Part shown: positions 8,477 through 17,459 of the stretch, piece by piece | How the letters are laid out: each line of letters opens with the position of its first letter | How positions within the stretch are numbered: the stretch's first letter is position 1 | Assembly: GCF_900105155.1 (NCBI RefSeq) | Contig: NZ_LT629762.1 | Location: forward strand, 2,542,001-2,606,000 | Length of the DNA: 64,000 nt | Source of the DNA: Pseudomonas prosekii | GTDB taxonomy: Bacteria > Pseudomonadota > Gammaproteobacteria > Pseudomonadales > Pseudomonadaceae | Reading direction: 5' to 3' | Notes under the pieces: generated by a model | What the model saw: the letters and a program-made list of their open reading frames with translations, nothing else | What the model was told of the DNA's origin: nothing | The model's database searches: none | Program-made: the position numbers and the translations under genes

Positions 8477-10093
8477 ATGTCCAACCCCGAAAAACCCGTG
8501 CGTAACGTGCTGTACATCATGTGCGATCAGCTGCGCCGCGATTACCTGTCGTGCTACGGCCATCCGCATTTGCACACGCCCAACATCGATCGCCTGGCCG
8601 CGGCCGGCGTGCGTTTCAGCCGTGCCTACACCCAAGGCACGATCTGCGGACCCTCGCGCATGTCCGCCTACACCGGCCGTTACGTCAGCAGCCATCAAGT
8701 GGCGTGGAACGCGGTGCCGTTGCCCCTCGAAGAATTGACCATCGGCGATTATCTGCGCCCGCACGGCATCCGCACCGCGCTGGTCGGCAAGACCCACGCC
8801 ACGCCCAATCTGGAGGCGTTGCAACGCCTGGCCATCGACCCTGACAGTGCGCAAGCGGAGGATTTGAACGAAGTCGGCTTCGAGGCGTTCTTGCGCCACG
8901 ACGGGATCTTCCCCGACGACCCGATTTTCGCCGACAAACGCGAGTCCGCGCCCTACACGCATTACCTGCGCGAACACGGTTTCGACGGGCTCAACCCATG
9001 GCACGACTGGGCGAATGCCGCCGAAGGTGATAACGGCGAAATCCTCAGCGGCTGGCAAATGCGCAACGCCCATCTGCCCGCGCGCGTCCCCGAGCAGCAT
9101 TCGGAGACGGTCTACACCACCGACCGCGCCATCGACTTTATCGCCGAGCAAGGCGCGCAGCCGTGGTGCCTGCACCTGTCGTACATCAAGCCGCACTGGC
9201 CCTACATCGCCCCGGCGCCGTATCACGCGCTGTACGGCGCCGATCAAGTGATTGCCCCGGTGCGCGCGGCGGCCGGTGAAGCCAGCGATCACCCGGTGTA
9301 CGAGGCGTTTCGTCAACATGAGGAGAGCCTGAATTTTTCCCGCGACGAGGTGCGGTTGAACGTGGTGCCGACCTACATGGGCTTGATCAAACAGGTCGAT
9401 GACCAGCTCGGGCGCCTGTTCGATTTTCTCCAGAGCAATGGTCGCTGGGACGACACGCTGATTGTCTTCACCAGCGACCACGGCGACTTCCTCGGCGATC
9501 ACTATTTGGGCGAGAAAGAGTTTTTGCTCGAGCCAGCGGTGGGCATTCCGCTGATCGTGCGCGACCCGAGGGCGGCGGCGGATGTCACCCGTGGTTCGGT
9601 GGATGATCGACTGGTGGAAACCATCGATGCCTTGCCGACATTTCTTCAGGCCCTCGGTTTGCCCAGCGCCGATCACCGGCTCGAAGGCCGTTCGCTGATC
9701 CCGTTGCTGCACGGCGTCGAAACCGATTGGCGGCGCTATGCGATCAGTGAATACGACTACGCGTTTCAGGCGCCGGCGCGCGAGCGACTGGCGCAACCGA
9801 TCGACCGCTGTCGCATGACCATGGTCCGCAGCGAGCGCTGGAAATACCTGGCGTATGACGGCTTTCGCCCACAGTTGTTTGACCTGCTGAATGATCCGCA
9901 GGAATTGCACGATCTGGGCGCGGACCCGGCGTTCGCGGCGGTGCGCGAGGAGCATGCAGGGTATTTGTTCGAGTGGCTGCGCGGGTTGAAACGCCGGACC
10001 ACGATCAGCCATCAGGAGATTGACCTGCGCGGGCAGCGCTTCCGTTATGGCGAGCCGGAAACCGAGAAAATGGTCCAGATCGGCGTGTGGTAG
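8477..10093 (+). CDS. Formylglycine-dependent sulfatase / phosphonate monoester hydrolase family
   Basis: A 538-aa alkaline-phosphatase-superfamily hydrolase. The sulfatase signature CGPSRMSAYTGR starts at Cys57, the residue converted to formylglycine in this family. Metal ligands are suggested by Asp17 (MCDQLRRDYL) and by TSDHGDFLGDH near residue 333. No signal peptide is visible, so it should work in the cytoplasm on imported esters. I chose the ATG at 8477 over two upstream TTG/GTG codons because the conserved N-terminus begins here, though the ribosome site is weak. Its position inside the ats-like cluster points to sulfate esters, but the phosphonate monoester hydrolase subgroup shares this motif. 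Confidence 0.88.
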   Translation: MSNPEKPVRNVLYIMCDQLRRDYLSCYGHPHLHTPNIDRLAAAGVRFSRAYTQGTICGPSRMSAYTGRYVSSHQVAWNAVPLPLEELTIGDYLRPHGIRTALVGKTHATPNLEALQRLAIDPDSAQAEDLNEVGFEAFLRHDGIFPDDPIFADKRESAPYTHYLREHGFDGLNPWHDWANAAEGDNGEILSGWQMRNAHLPARVPEQHSETVYTTDRAIDFIAEQGAQPWCLHLSYIKPHWPYIAPAPYHALYGADQVIAPVRAAAGEASDHPVYEAFRQHEESLNFSRDEVRLNVVPTYMGLIKQVDDQLGRLFDFLQSNGRWDDTLIVFTSDHGDFLGDHYLGEKEFLLEPAVGIPLIVRDPRAAADVTRGSVDDRLVETIDALPTFLQALGLPSADHRLEGRSLIPLLHGVETDWRRYAISEYDYAFQAPARERLAQPIDRCRMTMVRSERWKYLAYDGFRPQLFDLLNDPQELHDLGADPAFAAVREEHAGYLFEWLRGLKRRTTISHQEIDLRGQRFRYGEPETEKMVQIGVW

Positions 10094-10102
10094 CCGATCA
10101 AC

Positions 10103-10192
10103 TGTGGGAGCGAGCTTGCTCGCGATGGCGCAGTGTCAGTCGATAAATATATTGATGGATACACCGCTTTCGCGAGTAAGCTCGCTCCCACA
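10103..10192. repeat. REP-type inverted pair
   Basis: tgtgggagcgagcttgctcg and its inverted partner cgcgagtaagctcgctccca enclose about 40 bases. A single half-copy follows at 10236-10264. Confidence 0.85.
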
Positions 10193-10235
10193 GGGTTTGT
10201 GCCTATTCACTGATGTTGTGACACACACCAATCCA

Positions 10236-10264
10236 CTGTGGGAGCGAGCCTGCTGGCGATGGCG
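10236..10264. repeat. Single REP half-copy
   Basis: tgtgggagcgagcctgctgg followed by cgatggcgg, an unpaired REP unit just past the 3' end of atsK. Confidence 0.7.
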
Positions 10265-10269
10265 GCAGA

Positions 10270-11190
10270 TCAGACTCCGGCGATTTCCGCTCCTTTGATC
10301 GTCTGGCTACGCTGCCCCGCCACGCCCAGCGGCACTTCACCTTTCAACGTCACCCGGCGCACCACGCGGTCCTGAGTTCCGTAATCATCCACCGCGTAAT
10401 GCTGGGTCGAACGGTTATCCCAGATCGCCACATCACCAGCCTGCCAGCGCCAGCGAACGGTGTTTTCCAGACGAGTGACATGGCTTTGCAGCAGCCCGAA
10501 CAAGTGCGCCGAATCCGCTTGCGAGTAACCCTTGATGCGCTTCACAAAATGCCCGAGCAGCAAGCTCTTTTCGCCGCTGATCGGGTGCACACGAACCACC
10601 GGGTGCTCGGTCTCGTAAACCGTGGAGGTGAAGACTTTGCGGTAGCGCTCAAGCTTCTCCGCCGACACGTCGGGCTTGGCGCTGGCGTAGTCATATTCGT
10701 TGCTGTGCACCGCGGTCAGTTTGTCGGCGAGTTCACGCAGTTCCGGCGCCAGTTCGTTGTAAGCGGTCGCGGTGTTGGCCCACACGGTGTCGCCGCCGTA
10801 AGCCGGGGCGACCACCGAGCGCAGGATCGAGGCTTTCGGGTACGCGTCAACGAAGGTCACGTCGGTGTGCCAGGAGTTGGCGCGCTGACCTTCGGCGCCA
10901 TCGAGTTCCAGCAGGTAACGGGTGCCGTCGCGCACCGGCACGGTCGGGTGCGCCACCGGCTCGCCGAGCAAGTGCGCGAAGGCTTCCTGACGCTGATCGT
11001 CGAGGTGCGTCTGCTCGCGGAAGAACACTACTTTGTACTCGATCAGCGCTTGCTGAATGGCTTCGACGGTGGCGGCGTCCAGTTCACCGGAAAGGTGCAC
11101 GCCGCGAATCTCGGCGCCGATACGACCGGCTACCGGGTGGATTTCGAGTGCGTGGACAGCGGGTTTTACAGCTAAAGCGGCATTGCTCAT
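10270..11190 (-). CDS. atsK: AtsK-type alpha-ketoglutarate-dependent alkylsulfatase (TauD family)
   Basis: A 306-aa Fe(II)/alpha-ketoglutarate dioxygenase. The iron triad is visible as His108-x-Asp110 in SWHTDVTF and His264 in NRSTQHYAV, with the 2-oxoglutarate Arg pair in DRVVRRVTL about 14 residues later. The length and the GYSQADSAHLFGLL region resemble AtsK of P. putida, which releases sulfite-free sulfate from alkyl sulfate esters by oxidation, more than TauD. The start at 11190 is preceded by a GAGGG site; the longer frame upstream is not needed. It is divergent from a LysR gene. A taurine dioxygenase role is the main alternative. Confidence 0.88.
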   Translation of the reverse strand: MSNAALAVKPAVHALEIHPVAGRIGAEIRGVHLSGELDAATVEAIQQALIEYKVVFFREQTHLDDQRQEAFAHLLGEPVAHPTVPVRDGTRYLLELDGAEGQRANSWHTDVTFVDAYPKASILRSVVAPAYGGDTVWANTATAYNELAPELRELADKLTAVHSNEYDYASAKPDVSAEKLERYRKVFTSTVYETEHPVVRVHPISGEKSLLLGHFVKRIKGYSQADSAHLFGLLQSHVTRLENTVRWRWQAGDVAIWDNRSTQHYAVDDYGTQDRVVRRVTLKGEVPLGVAGQRSQTIKGAEIAGV

Positions 11191-11282
11191 GGGTAGACCC
11201 TCGATCGGACTGCTGACGGTTGAACGCCAGCGAAACAATACTCTATCCATATTCAATTTAGATCTAACAGATATTCGCATGC

Positions 11283-11299
11283 TTCGTTGACGGAATAAG
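11283..11299. promoter_or_regulatory. Candidate sulfur-starvation site upstream of atsK
   Basis: ttcgttgacggaataag nearly repeats the element at 952-967 in the hydrolase promoter. It lies 93 bases upstream of the atsK start. Confidence 0.4.
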
Positions 11300-11347
11300 A
11301 GCTTGCATTTAAAACCTCATGCAACCCTCGTCGCAAATGCCTTCGAG

Positions 11348-11374
11348 CTATTTTTAGGATGCCGGAAAAGCATA
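11348..11374 (+). promoter_or_regulatory. Shared ats/sft-cluster motif, atsK/LysR divergent promoter
   Basis: ctattttta, then ggatgc, five bases, aagcat: a diverged copy of the motif at 3390, 7317 and 13540. As at 7317 it abuts the LysR start codon, and it is 158 bases from the atsK start. Confidence 0.45.
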
Positions 11375-12294
11375 TGGATCTTCGCCAGTTGCGCTACTTC
11401 ATTGCCCTCAACGAACACCGCAGTTTTGTCCGCGCGGCCGACGCCATGGGCATCACTCAACCGGCGTTCAGCCGCAGTATTCAAGGGCTGGAGCAAGAGT
11501 TCGGGTGCGTGCTGGTGGACCGTGGCAACAAGGATTTGCGCCCCACCCCCGAGGGCCAGGTGGTGCTGCAACATGCCTTGACCCTGGTGCAAGGCGCGGC
11601 GCTGCTCAGCGCGGAAGTGACGCAGATGACCAAGCTCGATGCCGGCGAATTGCGCTTCGGTTGCGGCCCGGCGCCGGCGGTGAAACTGGTGCCGGATGCA
11701 GTGGCGCAATTCATCAACGCGCACCCGAAAGTGCGCACCTGTTTTCAAGTGGATAACTGGGAAAAACTCAGCCGCGCGTTAAGCCGCGAAGAGATCGAAT
11801 TCTTCATCGCCGACATCCGCCATTTCGAGGCTGACCCGAACTTCCAGACTCAGGCACTGACGCCCAAGCGCGGCGTATTTTTCTGCCGGCCGGGGCATCC
11901 GTTGCTGGTCAAGGACAGCCTCTCGACCAATGACATGTTCGACTATCCGCTGGCGACCACGCTGATCCCGCCGGGCATCCGCAAACTGCTGGCGAACCTC
12001 AGTGGACGGATGGATTTTTCACCGACCATCGAGACTGAACACTTCCCGGCGCTGGTGAAGATCGTGTTGCAGTCGAACGCGATTGGGATTGGCACCGAAG
12101 AGGCGTTTATCGAGGACGTGGTGCAGGGTTCGCTGGTGCTGCTGCACTGGCGCAATTTGCCTCAGAACATCGAAAGCATGAACGCGCGATGCGGGATTGT
12201 CAGCCGCACCGGATTCAGATTGTCGCCGGCCGCAAGGGCGATGATCGAGACGTTGGTGGCTGTGGATAAGCAGCAGATCAGCGTCGCGGTTTAG
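11374..12294 (+). CDS. LysR-family regulator (SftR-like), copy 2
   Basis: A 306-aa LysR regulator with an N-terminal HTH (MDLRQLRYFIALNEHRSFVRAADAMGITQPAFSRSIQGLEQEFG) and a substrate-binding-like C-terminus. I place the start at 11374, where MDLRQLR matches the family and GGAAAAG is a reasonable ribosome site; an ATG five codons earlier is possible. It is divergent from atsK and paralogous to the LysR gene at 7337, and even the upstream DNA of the two genes is similar, so a cassette duplication is likely. It probably controls atsK and the importer; which paralogue is the true SftR cannot be told from sequence alone. Confidence 0.9.
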   Translation: MDLRQLRYFIALNEHRSFVRAADAMGITQPAFSRSIQGLEQEFGCVLVDRGNKDLRPTPEGQVVLQHALTLVQGAALLSAEVTQMTKLDAGELRFGCGPAPAVKLVPDAVAQFINAHPKVRTCFQVDNWEKLSRALSREEIEFFIADIRHFEADPNFQTQALTPKRGVFFCRPGHPLLVKDSLSTNDMFDYPLATTLIPPGIRKLLANLSGRMDFSPTIETEHFPALVKIVLQSNAIGIGTEEAFIEDVVQGSLVLLHWRNLPQNIESMNARCGIVSRTGFRLSPAARAMIETLVAVDKQQISVAV

Positions 12295-12296
12295 GG

Positions 12297-12368
12297 CCTC
12301 TTCGCGGGCAAGCCTTGCTCCCACAGTGCTTGCGCAAGCCCTGTAGGAGCGAGGCTTGCCCGCGAAGA
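12297..12368. repeat. REP-type inverted pair
   Basis: cttcgcgggcaagccttgct and gagcgaggcttgcccgcgaag are inverted copies between two convergent genes. Confidence 0.8.
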
Positions 12369-12391
12369 CGTGCGAACAGACGCTTGAAATC

Positions 12392-13405
12392 TCAGAGCTT
12401 CGCGGCTGCCAACTCCGGCGCCACCCAGTCGCTCACTTTGAACGGCTTGCGGATCAGCCGCTGCTGCGCCGCCAGATCCACCGAATCCTGCAATTTGCCG
12501 AGGAACACCGGGTCCAGCGTCGAGGGGAAAACTTCGCTGAGCTTCTGATCCTCCAAATCCTGCTGAAGAATGATCGGTGGATAACTCGCCAGCCCCGAAA
12601 CCAGCTGAATGTAGGCGTCCTTGTTGGCGTCCTGGGTCAGCCATTCCACCGCTTGCTGCTGTGCCTTGAGCAGTTTCGCAACCGCTTCCGGGTGTTCGTC
12701 GACAAACTTGCCACTGCCAACCAGCACCGCTTGCACACTGCCCGCGCCGCCGAGGTCCTTGGTGTTGAGCGGCAACTCGGCCAGCCCTTTGGCCTGCAAC
12801 GCGGTCAGCCCGGAGCTGCCCCACGACGCGTCGATCTGCTTGGCCGCCAACGCCGCTACCGCGCCGCTGAAATCGAGGTTGATGACCTTCACATCCTTCT
12901 CGCTCAAACCCTGACTGGCCAACGCCGCATCGAACGACAACTGCGTGGCGGTGCCACGGAAAATCGCCACGCGTTTACCTTTGAGGTCTTGCAGCGTCTT
13001 GATCCCCGAACCGGGGACCACGCCCAAATACTGTTTGACCCCACGCGCGGTGGCGCTGAGCAGCCGGGTGTCGAGGCCGTTGGACCTGCCGATAATCGCC
13101 GCCAGATCGCCGAGGTAGGCGAGGTCAACCTGGCCGTTGGCGAATGCCTCGTTGATCACCGGGCCGGCGCCCTTGAAGAAGCTCCACTGAATCTTGATGC
13201 CTTGATCGGCGAAGGCCTTTTCGAGGATCTGCTGGTCACGCAAAACATCGGTAATCCCGCCGCCGCTGTTCTGCGTACCGGCGCTAAGGTCGGGCACAGC
13301 GATGCGAATTTCCTTGAGTTCAGCGGCCTGCGCGCTGAGTGCGATTAACCCTGCCAGCGCCGGTGCGGCAAACAGATTGATGACACGTTTGAAGGGACGA
13401 TTCAT
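12392..13405 (-). CDS. atsR: Sulfate-ester/sulfonate ABC importer, periplasmic binding protein (AtsR-like)
   Basis: A 337-aa SsuA/NMT1-type solute-binding protein. The start at 13405 has AGGAG upstream and gives a signal peptide cut after AQA (residue 27). The mature chain begins AELKEIRIAVPDLSAGTQNSGGG, and the ligand domain has GKRVAIFRGTATQLSFDAAL and the NLDFSGAVAALAAKQIDASWG block seen in aliphatic-sulfonate binders. It is divergent from the permease gene rather than in front of it. In P. putida the atsRBC importer carries sulfate esters; the symbol here is by context. Confidence 0.85.
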   Translation of the reverse strand: MNRPFKRVINLFAAPALAGLIALSAQAAELKEIRIAVPDLSAGTQNSGGGITDVLRDQQILEKAFADQGIKIQWSFFKGAGPVINEAFANGQVDLAYLGDLAAIIGRSNGLDTRLLSATARGVKQYLGVVPGSGIKTLQDLKGKRVAIFRGTATQLSFDAALASQGLSEKDVKVINLDFSGAVAALAAKQIDASWGSSGLTALQAKGLAELPLNTKDLGGAGSVQAVLVGSGKFVDEHPEAVAKLLKAQQQAVEWLTQDANKDAYIQLVSGLASYPPIILQQDLEDQKLSEVFPSTLDPVFLGKLQDSVDLAAQQRLIRKPFKVSDWVAPELAAAKL

Positions 13406-13539
13406 GGGTGCGGCTCCTGGTGACGACGGCGTTGAGGAGCAGAACGTAGGCTGAATCGGTCGCGACACTTAAATACTATAAATTCACATTTTTAGATCAT
13501 CTGGATCTATGCGAGGGAAAGCGCGGCTCTGCGGAGGGT

Positions 13540-13565
13540 ATGCATAAACAGCATCGAAAATATTC
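13540..13565 (-). promoter_or_regulatory. Shared ats/sft-cluster motif, atsR/atsB divergent promoter
   Basis: Minus strand: gaatattttcgatgc, five bases, atgcat, identical in the 15-mer to the tonB copy (3390-3415). It is 135 bases upstream of atsR. The 385-base intergenic stretch 13406-13790 holds this site and a REP pair and no gene. Confidence 0.55.
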
Positions 13566-13672
13566 TTCGAATGCATTGGATGCGTATGGGCTGGAAGCCT
13601 TAAATGGTCTCGCTTATCTCCCAATAGCATTGATTCAATTTTTTATAGATCAATTTTGCATACATCGAAGCC

Positions 13673-13766
13673 CTGTAGGAGCGAGGCTTGCCCGCGAAGA
13701 GGCCGTCACATTCAACATTGATGCTGGACCGTCACATCGCCTTCGCGGGCAAGCCTCGCTCCTACA
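13673..13766. repeat. REP-type inverted pair
   Basis: ctgtaggagcgaggcttgcc and its inverted partner ending at gcctcgctcctaca lie just before the permease gene. Confidence 0.85.
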
Positions 13767-13790
13767 CAAGGTCAAAAACGGAGGTCACCC

Positions 13791-15389
13791 ATGGCCCGTG
13801 TTTCCCTTCTCAGCCTGCCGCTGGCCGCGCCGCCGCTCAATCGTCGGCGCGTGTGGCCCAGCGTCAGCCAACGCCTGCTGCCATGGTTATTGCCCATCAG
13901 CCTGTTTGCCCTTTGGTGGCTGGCCAGCCGCAATCACTGGATGAGCGAGCAAATTCTCCCGGCGCCATCGCTGGTGTGGAACAGCGCGGTCGAACTGGCC
14001 CAAGGTGAAATTTGGGGGCACTTGTGGATCAGCCTGCAACGACTGTTCTGGGGTTTGCTCGCCGGGGTCAGCGCGGGCGCGGCGTTGGGTGCGGCGCTGG
14101 GTTTCAGCCGACGTCTGGAGCGTCTGGTGTTTCCGACATTCGCCGGTTTGGCGCAGGTGCCGACGCTGGCGTGGATTCCGCTGTTCATGGTGTTTTTCGG
14201 CATTGGCGAAACGCTGAAACTGGTGGTGCTGGTGAAGGCGATTGTGGTTCCCGTGACCCTGCATACGCTGGTCGGCGTGCGCGATGCACAACCGAAATTG
14301 CGCGAAGCCGCTGCCGTCCTGCGCCTGCCGACTCACGTGTTGATCCGGCGCCTGGTGCTGCCCGCCGCGCTGCCGGCATTCATGGCTGGCGTGCGGTTGG
14401 CATTGGCTGCCGGTTGGACGTCGTTGCTCGCGGTGGAGTTGCTGGCCTCCAGCGAAGGCATCGGTTTTCTGATGGTGTGGGCGCGGCAGTTGTTCATGCT
14501 CGACATTGTTTTTGTGGTGATCGTGGTCATCGGTTTGATCGGCGTGACGATGGATCGCGGCATCGGTTGGCTCGACAAAAAACTGGTGCACTGGCCGCAC
14601 CCGGCGACCGCAGAAATTCGTCGTGGCCCGCGTTATGCCGGTTGGCAACGGCTGCAACCGTGGCTGCTGCCGTTAGCGCTGCTGGCGCTGTGGCAAGTGG
14701 CGTCGGATCAGCAATGGGTCGACGCGAACATTTTGGTCAGCCCACTGGTGGTGCTGGAAACCACTGGGCATGGCTTGCTCGATGGCACGTTGATCGGCGG
14801 CATGGCCCTGAGCCTGGGGCGCACGCTCGGCGGTTTGCTGCTCGGTGGCGGTCTCGGATTTGCCGTCGGTTTGCTGCTCGGGTTGTCGCGCAGCAGTGAA
14901 CGAGTGCTCGGCCCGACCCTCGCGGCGATCCGCCAGATTGCGATTTTCGCCTGGGTGCCGCTGCTGACCGCGTGGTTCGGTCTGGGCGAATTGGCCAAGT
15001 GGGTGTTCGTCGCGCTCGCGGCGTTTTTCCCGCTGTTCATCGCCACCCAACGCAGCGTCGCCAACCTCTCGCCGCAACTCAATGAAGCGGCGCAAGTGCT
15101 GCGCCTGACCTTGGCACAACGCCTGCGCCGCTTGGTCTTGCCGGGTGCCGCGCCAGGGATTTTCGCCGGCCTGCGCCTGAGCCTGATCTACGCCTGGCTC
15201 GGCACCATTGGCGCCGAATATTTCATGCCGTCCAACGGCGGCATCGGCAGCCAGATGATCGGCGCGCAACAACTGCTGCGCATGGACCTGATCATGGCCG
15301 GCATGCTGCTGGTCGGCCTTACCGGCGCGCTCCTCAACCTTATTGGCCAACGCCTGGAAATCCGCGCCACTCGCTGGAGACACGCATGA
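13791..15389 (+). CDS. atsB: ABC importer permease, tandem fusion of two membrane domains (AtsB-like)
   Basis: A 532-aa permease, about twice the usual 260 aa. Two SsuC-like domains follow each other (about residues 60-265 and 310-520), each with its own EAA loop: KLREAAAVLRLPTHVLIRRLVLPAALPAFMAG and QLNEAAQVLRLTLAQRLRRLVLPGAAPGIFAG. It therefore supplies both halves of the membrane channel from one chain. A GGAGG site six bases upstream supports the start. The ATPase gene overlaps its end by four bases (ATGA), so coupling is tight. The partner binding protein is divergent. No frameshift or linker damage is visible, so the fusion appears functional. Confidence 0.88.
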   Translation: MARVSLLSLPLAAPPLNRRRVWPSVSQRLLPWLLPISLFALWWLASRNHWMSEQILPAPSLVWNSAVELAQGEIWGHLWISLQRLFWGLLAGVSAGAALGAALGFSRRLERLVFPTFAGLAQVPTLAWIPLFMVFFGIGETLKLVVLVKAIVVPVTLHTLVGVRDAQPKLREAAAVLRLPTHVLIRRLVLPAALPAFMAGVRLALAAGWTSLLAVELLASSEGIGFLMVWARQLFMLDIVFVVIVVIGLIGVTMDRGIGWLDKKLVHWPHPATAEIRRGPRYAGWQRLQPWLLPLALLALWQVASDQQWVDANILVSPLVVLETTGHGLLDGTLIGGMALSLGRTLGGLLLGGGLGFAVGLLLGLSRSSERVLGPTLAAIRQIAIFAWVPLLTAWFGLGELAKWVFVALAAFFPLFIATQRSVANLSPQLNEAAQVLRLTLAQRLRRLVLPGAAPGIFAGLRLSLIYAWLGTIGAEYFMPSNGGIGSQMIGAQQLLRMDLIMAGMLLVGLTGALLNLIGQRLEIRATRWRHA

Positions 15390-16201
15390 ACGCACCGATT
15401 GTCAGCTTCAACCATGTCGGCAAATCCTTCGACGTCGACGGCTTCGAACTGGAAGCGATTCGCGAATTCAACCTGGACATTGCCGAGGGCGAATTCGTCG
15501 CCATCGTCGGCTCCAGCGGCTGCGGCAAATCGACCTTGCTGCGATTGCTGGTCGGGCTCGACACCGAATTTCGCGGGCACATCAGCGTGGACGGCAAAGC
15601 CGTCAGCGGCATCGGCAGCGAACGCGGGATCGTCTTCCAGGAACACCGCTTGTTCCCGTGGCTGACGGTCGCCGACAACATCGGTTTGGGCCTGGTCAAC
15701 GAGCCACTGAGCGCCGAGCAAAAACACCAGCGCGTAAACGACTTCATCGAACTGGTGGGCCTCACCGACTTCACCCGCGCCTACCCGCATCAGCTCTCCG
15801 GCGGCATGGCGCAAAGGGTAGCAATCGCCCGCGGACTGGTCGCCAGCCCACGGATCCTGCTGCTCGACGAACCCTTCGGCGCCCTCGATGCGCTGACCCG
15901 CCAGCAGATGCAGGACGAACTGCTGGCGATCCGCGCGCGGGCGAAAATCACCACCATTCTGGTGACGCACGATGTCGAAGAAGCCATCTTCCTCGCCGAC
16001 CGCGTGGTAGTCATGGAGCCGCGCCCCGGCCGGATCAAACAAGTGGTCGACATCGCCCTGCCCCACCCGCGCCAGCGCAGCAGTTTCGACTTCCACCAAC
16101 TGCGCGAAGAACTGCTGCACGAACTCACCAGCGACGACCATTACCAACCGAGCGCAGCGGTGCAGATCCGGGATCTGCCGCTGTCGTTTATTGCTTGCTG
16201 A
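15386..16201 (+). CDS. atsC: ABC importer ATPase (AtsC/SsuB-like)
   Basis: A 271-aa ATPase with Walker A GSSGCGKST (residues 42-50), signature LSGGMAQRVAIA (about 138) and Walker [10 protein letters not shown] (about 157). It starts inside the end of the permease gene and energises sulfate-ester or sulfonate uptake together with it and the binding protein at 12392. The sequence belongs to the nitrate/sulfonate/taurine ATPase group. The assignment to sulfate esters rests on the neighbouring sulfatase and AtsK genes. Confidence 0.9.
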   Translation: MNAPIVSFNHVGKSFDVDGFELEAIREFNLDIAEGEFVAIVGSSGCGKSTLLRLLVGLDTEFRGHISVDGKAVSGIGSERGIVFQEHRLFPWLTVADNIGLGLVNEPLSAEQKHQRVNDFIELVGLTDFTRAYPHQLSGGMAQRVAIARGLVASPRILLLDEPFGALDALTRQQMQDELLAIRARAKITTILVTHDVEEAIFLADRVVVMEPRPGRIKQVVDIALPHPRQRSSFDFHQLREELLHELTSDDHYQPSAAVQIRDLPLSFIAC

Positions 16202-16210
16202 AGGGGCGAC

Positions 16211-16283
16211 GCCTTCGCGGGCAAGCCTCGCTCCTACAGGTGATGGTCGTTCACGTGGGAGCGAGGCTTGCCCGCGAAGAGGC
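16211..16283. repeat. REP-type inverted pair
   Basis: gccttcgcgggcaagcctcg and its inverted partner fill the short gap between two convergent genes. Confidence 0.8.
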
Positions 16284-16285
16284 CA

Positions 16286-17359
16286 TCAGACCCGCACACC
16301 GTCTAGCGGTTGCGACTGTGTTTCTTCCTTGCGCACAAAGCGGTTCGCCCGGGCAAAGGTGCCGAAGTCATTGAACCGAACGCCCATCTCGCGCATGACT
16401 TTATGCGCCACCGGCACGGTCATCTGGCGGATGTAGAAGGGTTCTTTCACCACGAAATGATGAATCCCGTGGCTGCTGCCGAAGTTGAAGCAGAACGCCT
16501 GCAGCGGCCACATCCACCATGGATTCAGCACTTGGGTTTGCTGGATCACATTGCCCGGCTCGATATCGCCGTAGTAATGCATGTTGGAGCTGACAAAGTG
16601 CAGGCAAAAAGTGCGCAGCACGTTCGGGCCGATGATCACCACTACCGCGATGTCGATGACGTGCATCACTGACAACGTGGTCGCCGACCATTCGATCGGT
16701 GCGCCGAGCAAGTGGGCGACGCCGTTGGCCGCATGGAAGCCCAGAAACACGTACCACGCGCCCCAATGCAGCAACGCCAACGGCGCGTAAACCTTGAGCA
16801 CGCGCTTCAAAATACTCAGCTTGTGCGCCAAGGTTTTCGCCCGCAACAGGCGGATGAACGCCGACATCATGTTGTCGCCGACCATCAATAATCGCGCGAG
16901 GCCCCACGGCTCGCCGTTGGTGATGGCGCGTTCTTCCATGTCGCTTTCAGTGCCGGAGACTTTGTGATGGTTGAGGTGCAGATGCCGCCGAATCCACGGG
17001 TTGATCGTGCTCGGCCGCGCCAGCCACACCAGGCCCATCATCAGGTTGTGCGGCACGCGTTGTTTGCGGAAATACATGCTGTGGATCAGGTCGTGCTCGA
17101 GCTCGTGGGTCAACGACGCGAAAAACGCGTTGAGCAGCAGGCACACCCACCACGCCATGTGGCCGCTGATGTAGAGCGCCGCCGAACCAATCATCCCGGC
17201 CAGCGCGAAGGCCAGAATGCCGGCGCCCAAGGCGTCCTGATGATCAAGAATCGGGTAGCGTTTGCGCAGTTCAACGCCTCTGGCCAGCACCACTTCGCGA
17301 ATATGCGCTGATCGCTGGCCTGCATTCAGTCGCTGGGGACTTGCAGAAGTACCGTCCAT
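16286..17359 (-). CDS. Membrane fatty acid desaturase family protein
   Basis: A 357-aa integral membrane di-iron protein with the three His boxes of the fatty-acid desaturase family: HELEHDLIH (residues 85-93), HLHLNHH (126-132) and SSHGIHHF near residue 301. Hydrophobic stretches at about 47-80, 100-116 and 205-265 give the usual membrane topology. It is divergent from an AraC regulator, which may control it. It is not the DesA type found at 28721 and its substrate (acyl lipid, sphingolipid-like or hydrocarbon) cannot be told. Confidence 0.85.
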   Translation of the reverse strand: MDGTSASPQRLNAGQRSAHIREVVLARGVELRKRYPILDHQDALGAGILAFALAGMIGSAALYISGHMAWWVCLLLNAFFASLTHELEHDLIHSMYFRKQRVPHNLMMGLVWLARPSTINPWIRRHLHLNHHKVSGTESDMEERAITNGEPWGLARLLMVGDNMMSAFIRLLRAKTLAHKLSILKRVLKVYAPLALLHWGAWYVFLGFHAANGVAHLLGAPIEWSATTLSVMHVIDIAVVVIIGPNVLRTFCLHFVSSNMHYYGDIEPGNVIQQTQVLNPWWMWPLQAFCFNFGSSHGIHHFVVKEPFYIRQMTVPVAHKVMREMGVRFNDFGTFARANRFVRKEETQSQPLDGVRV

Positions 17360-17459
17360 GCTTCCATCCTCTGGTTATTGATGCTCACATCCTCGCTTGT
17401 GAACTCTGCAAGTGTAGTAGCCGTGAGCGCCAACCTGTTGACCGGAAGCGCCAATCAAC

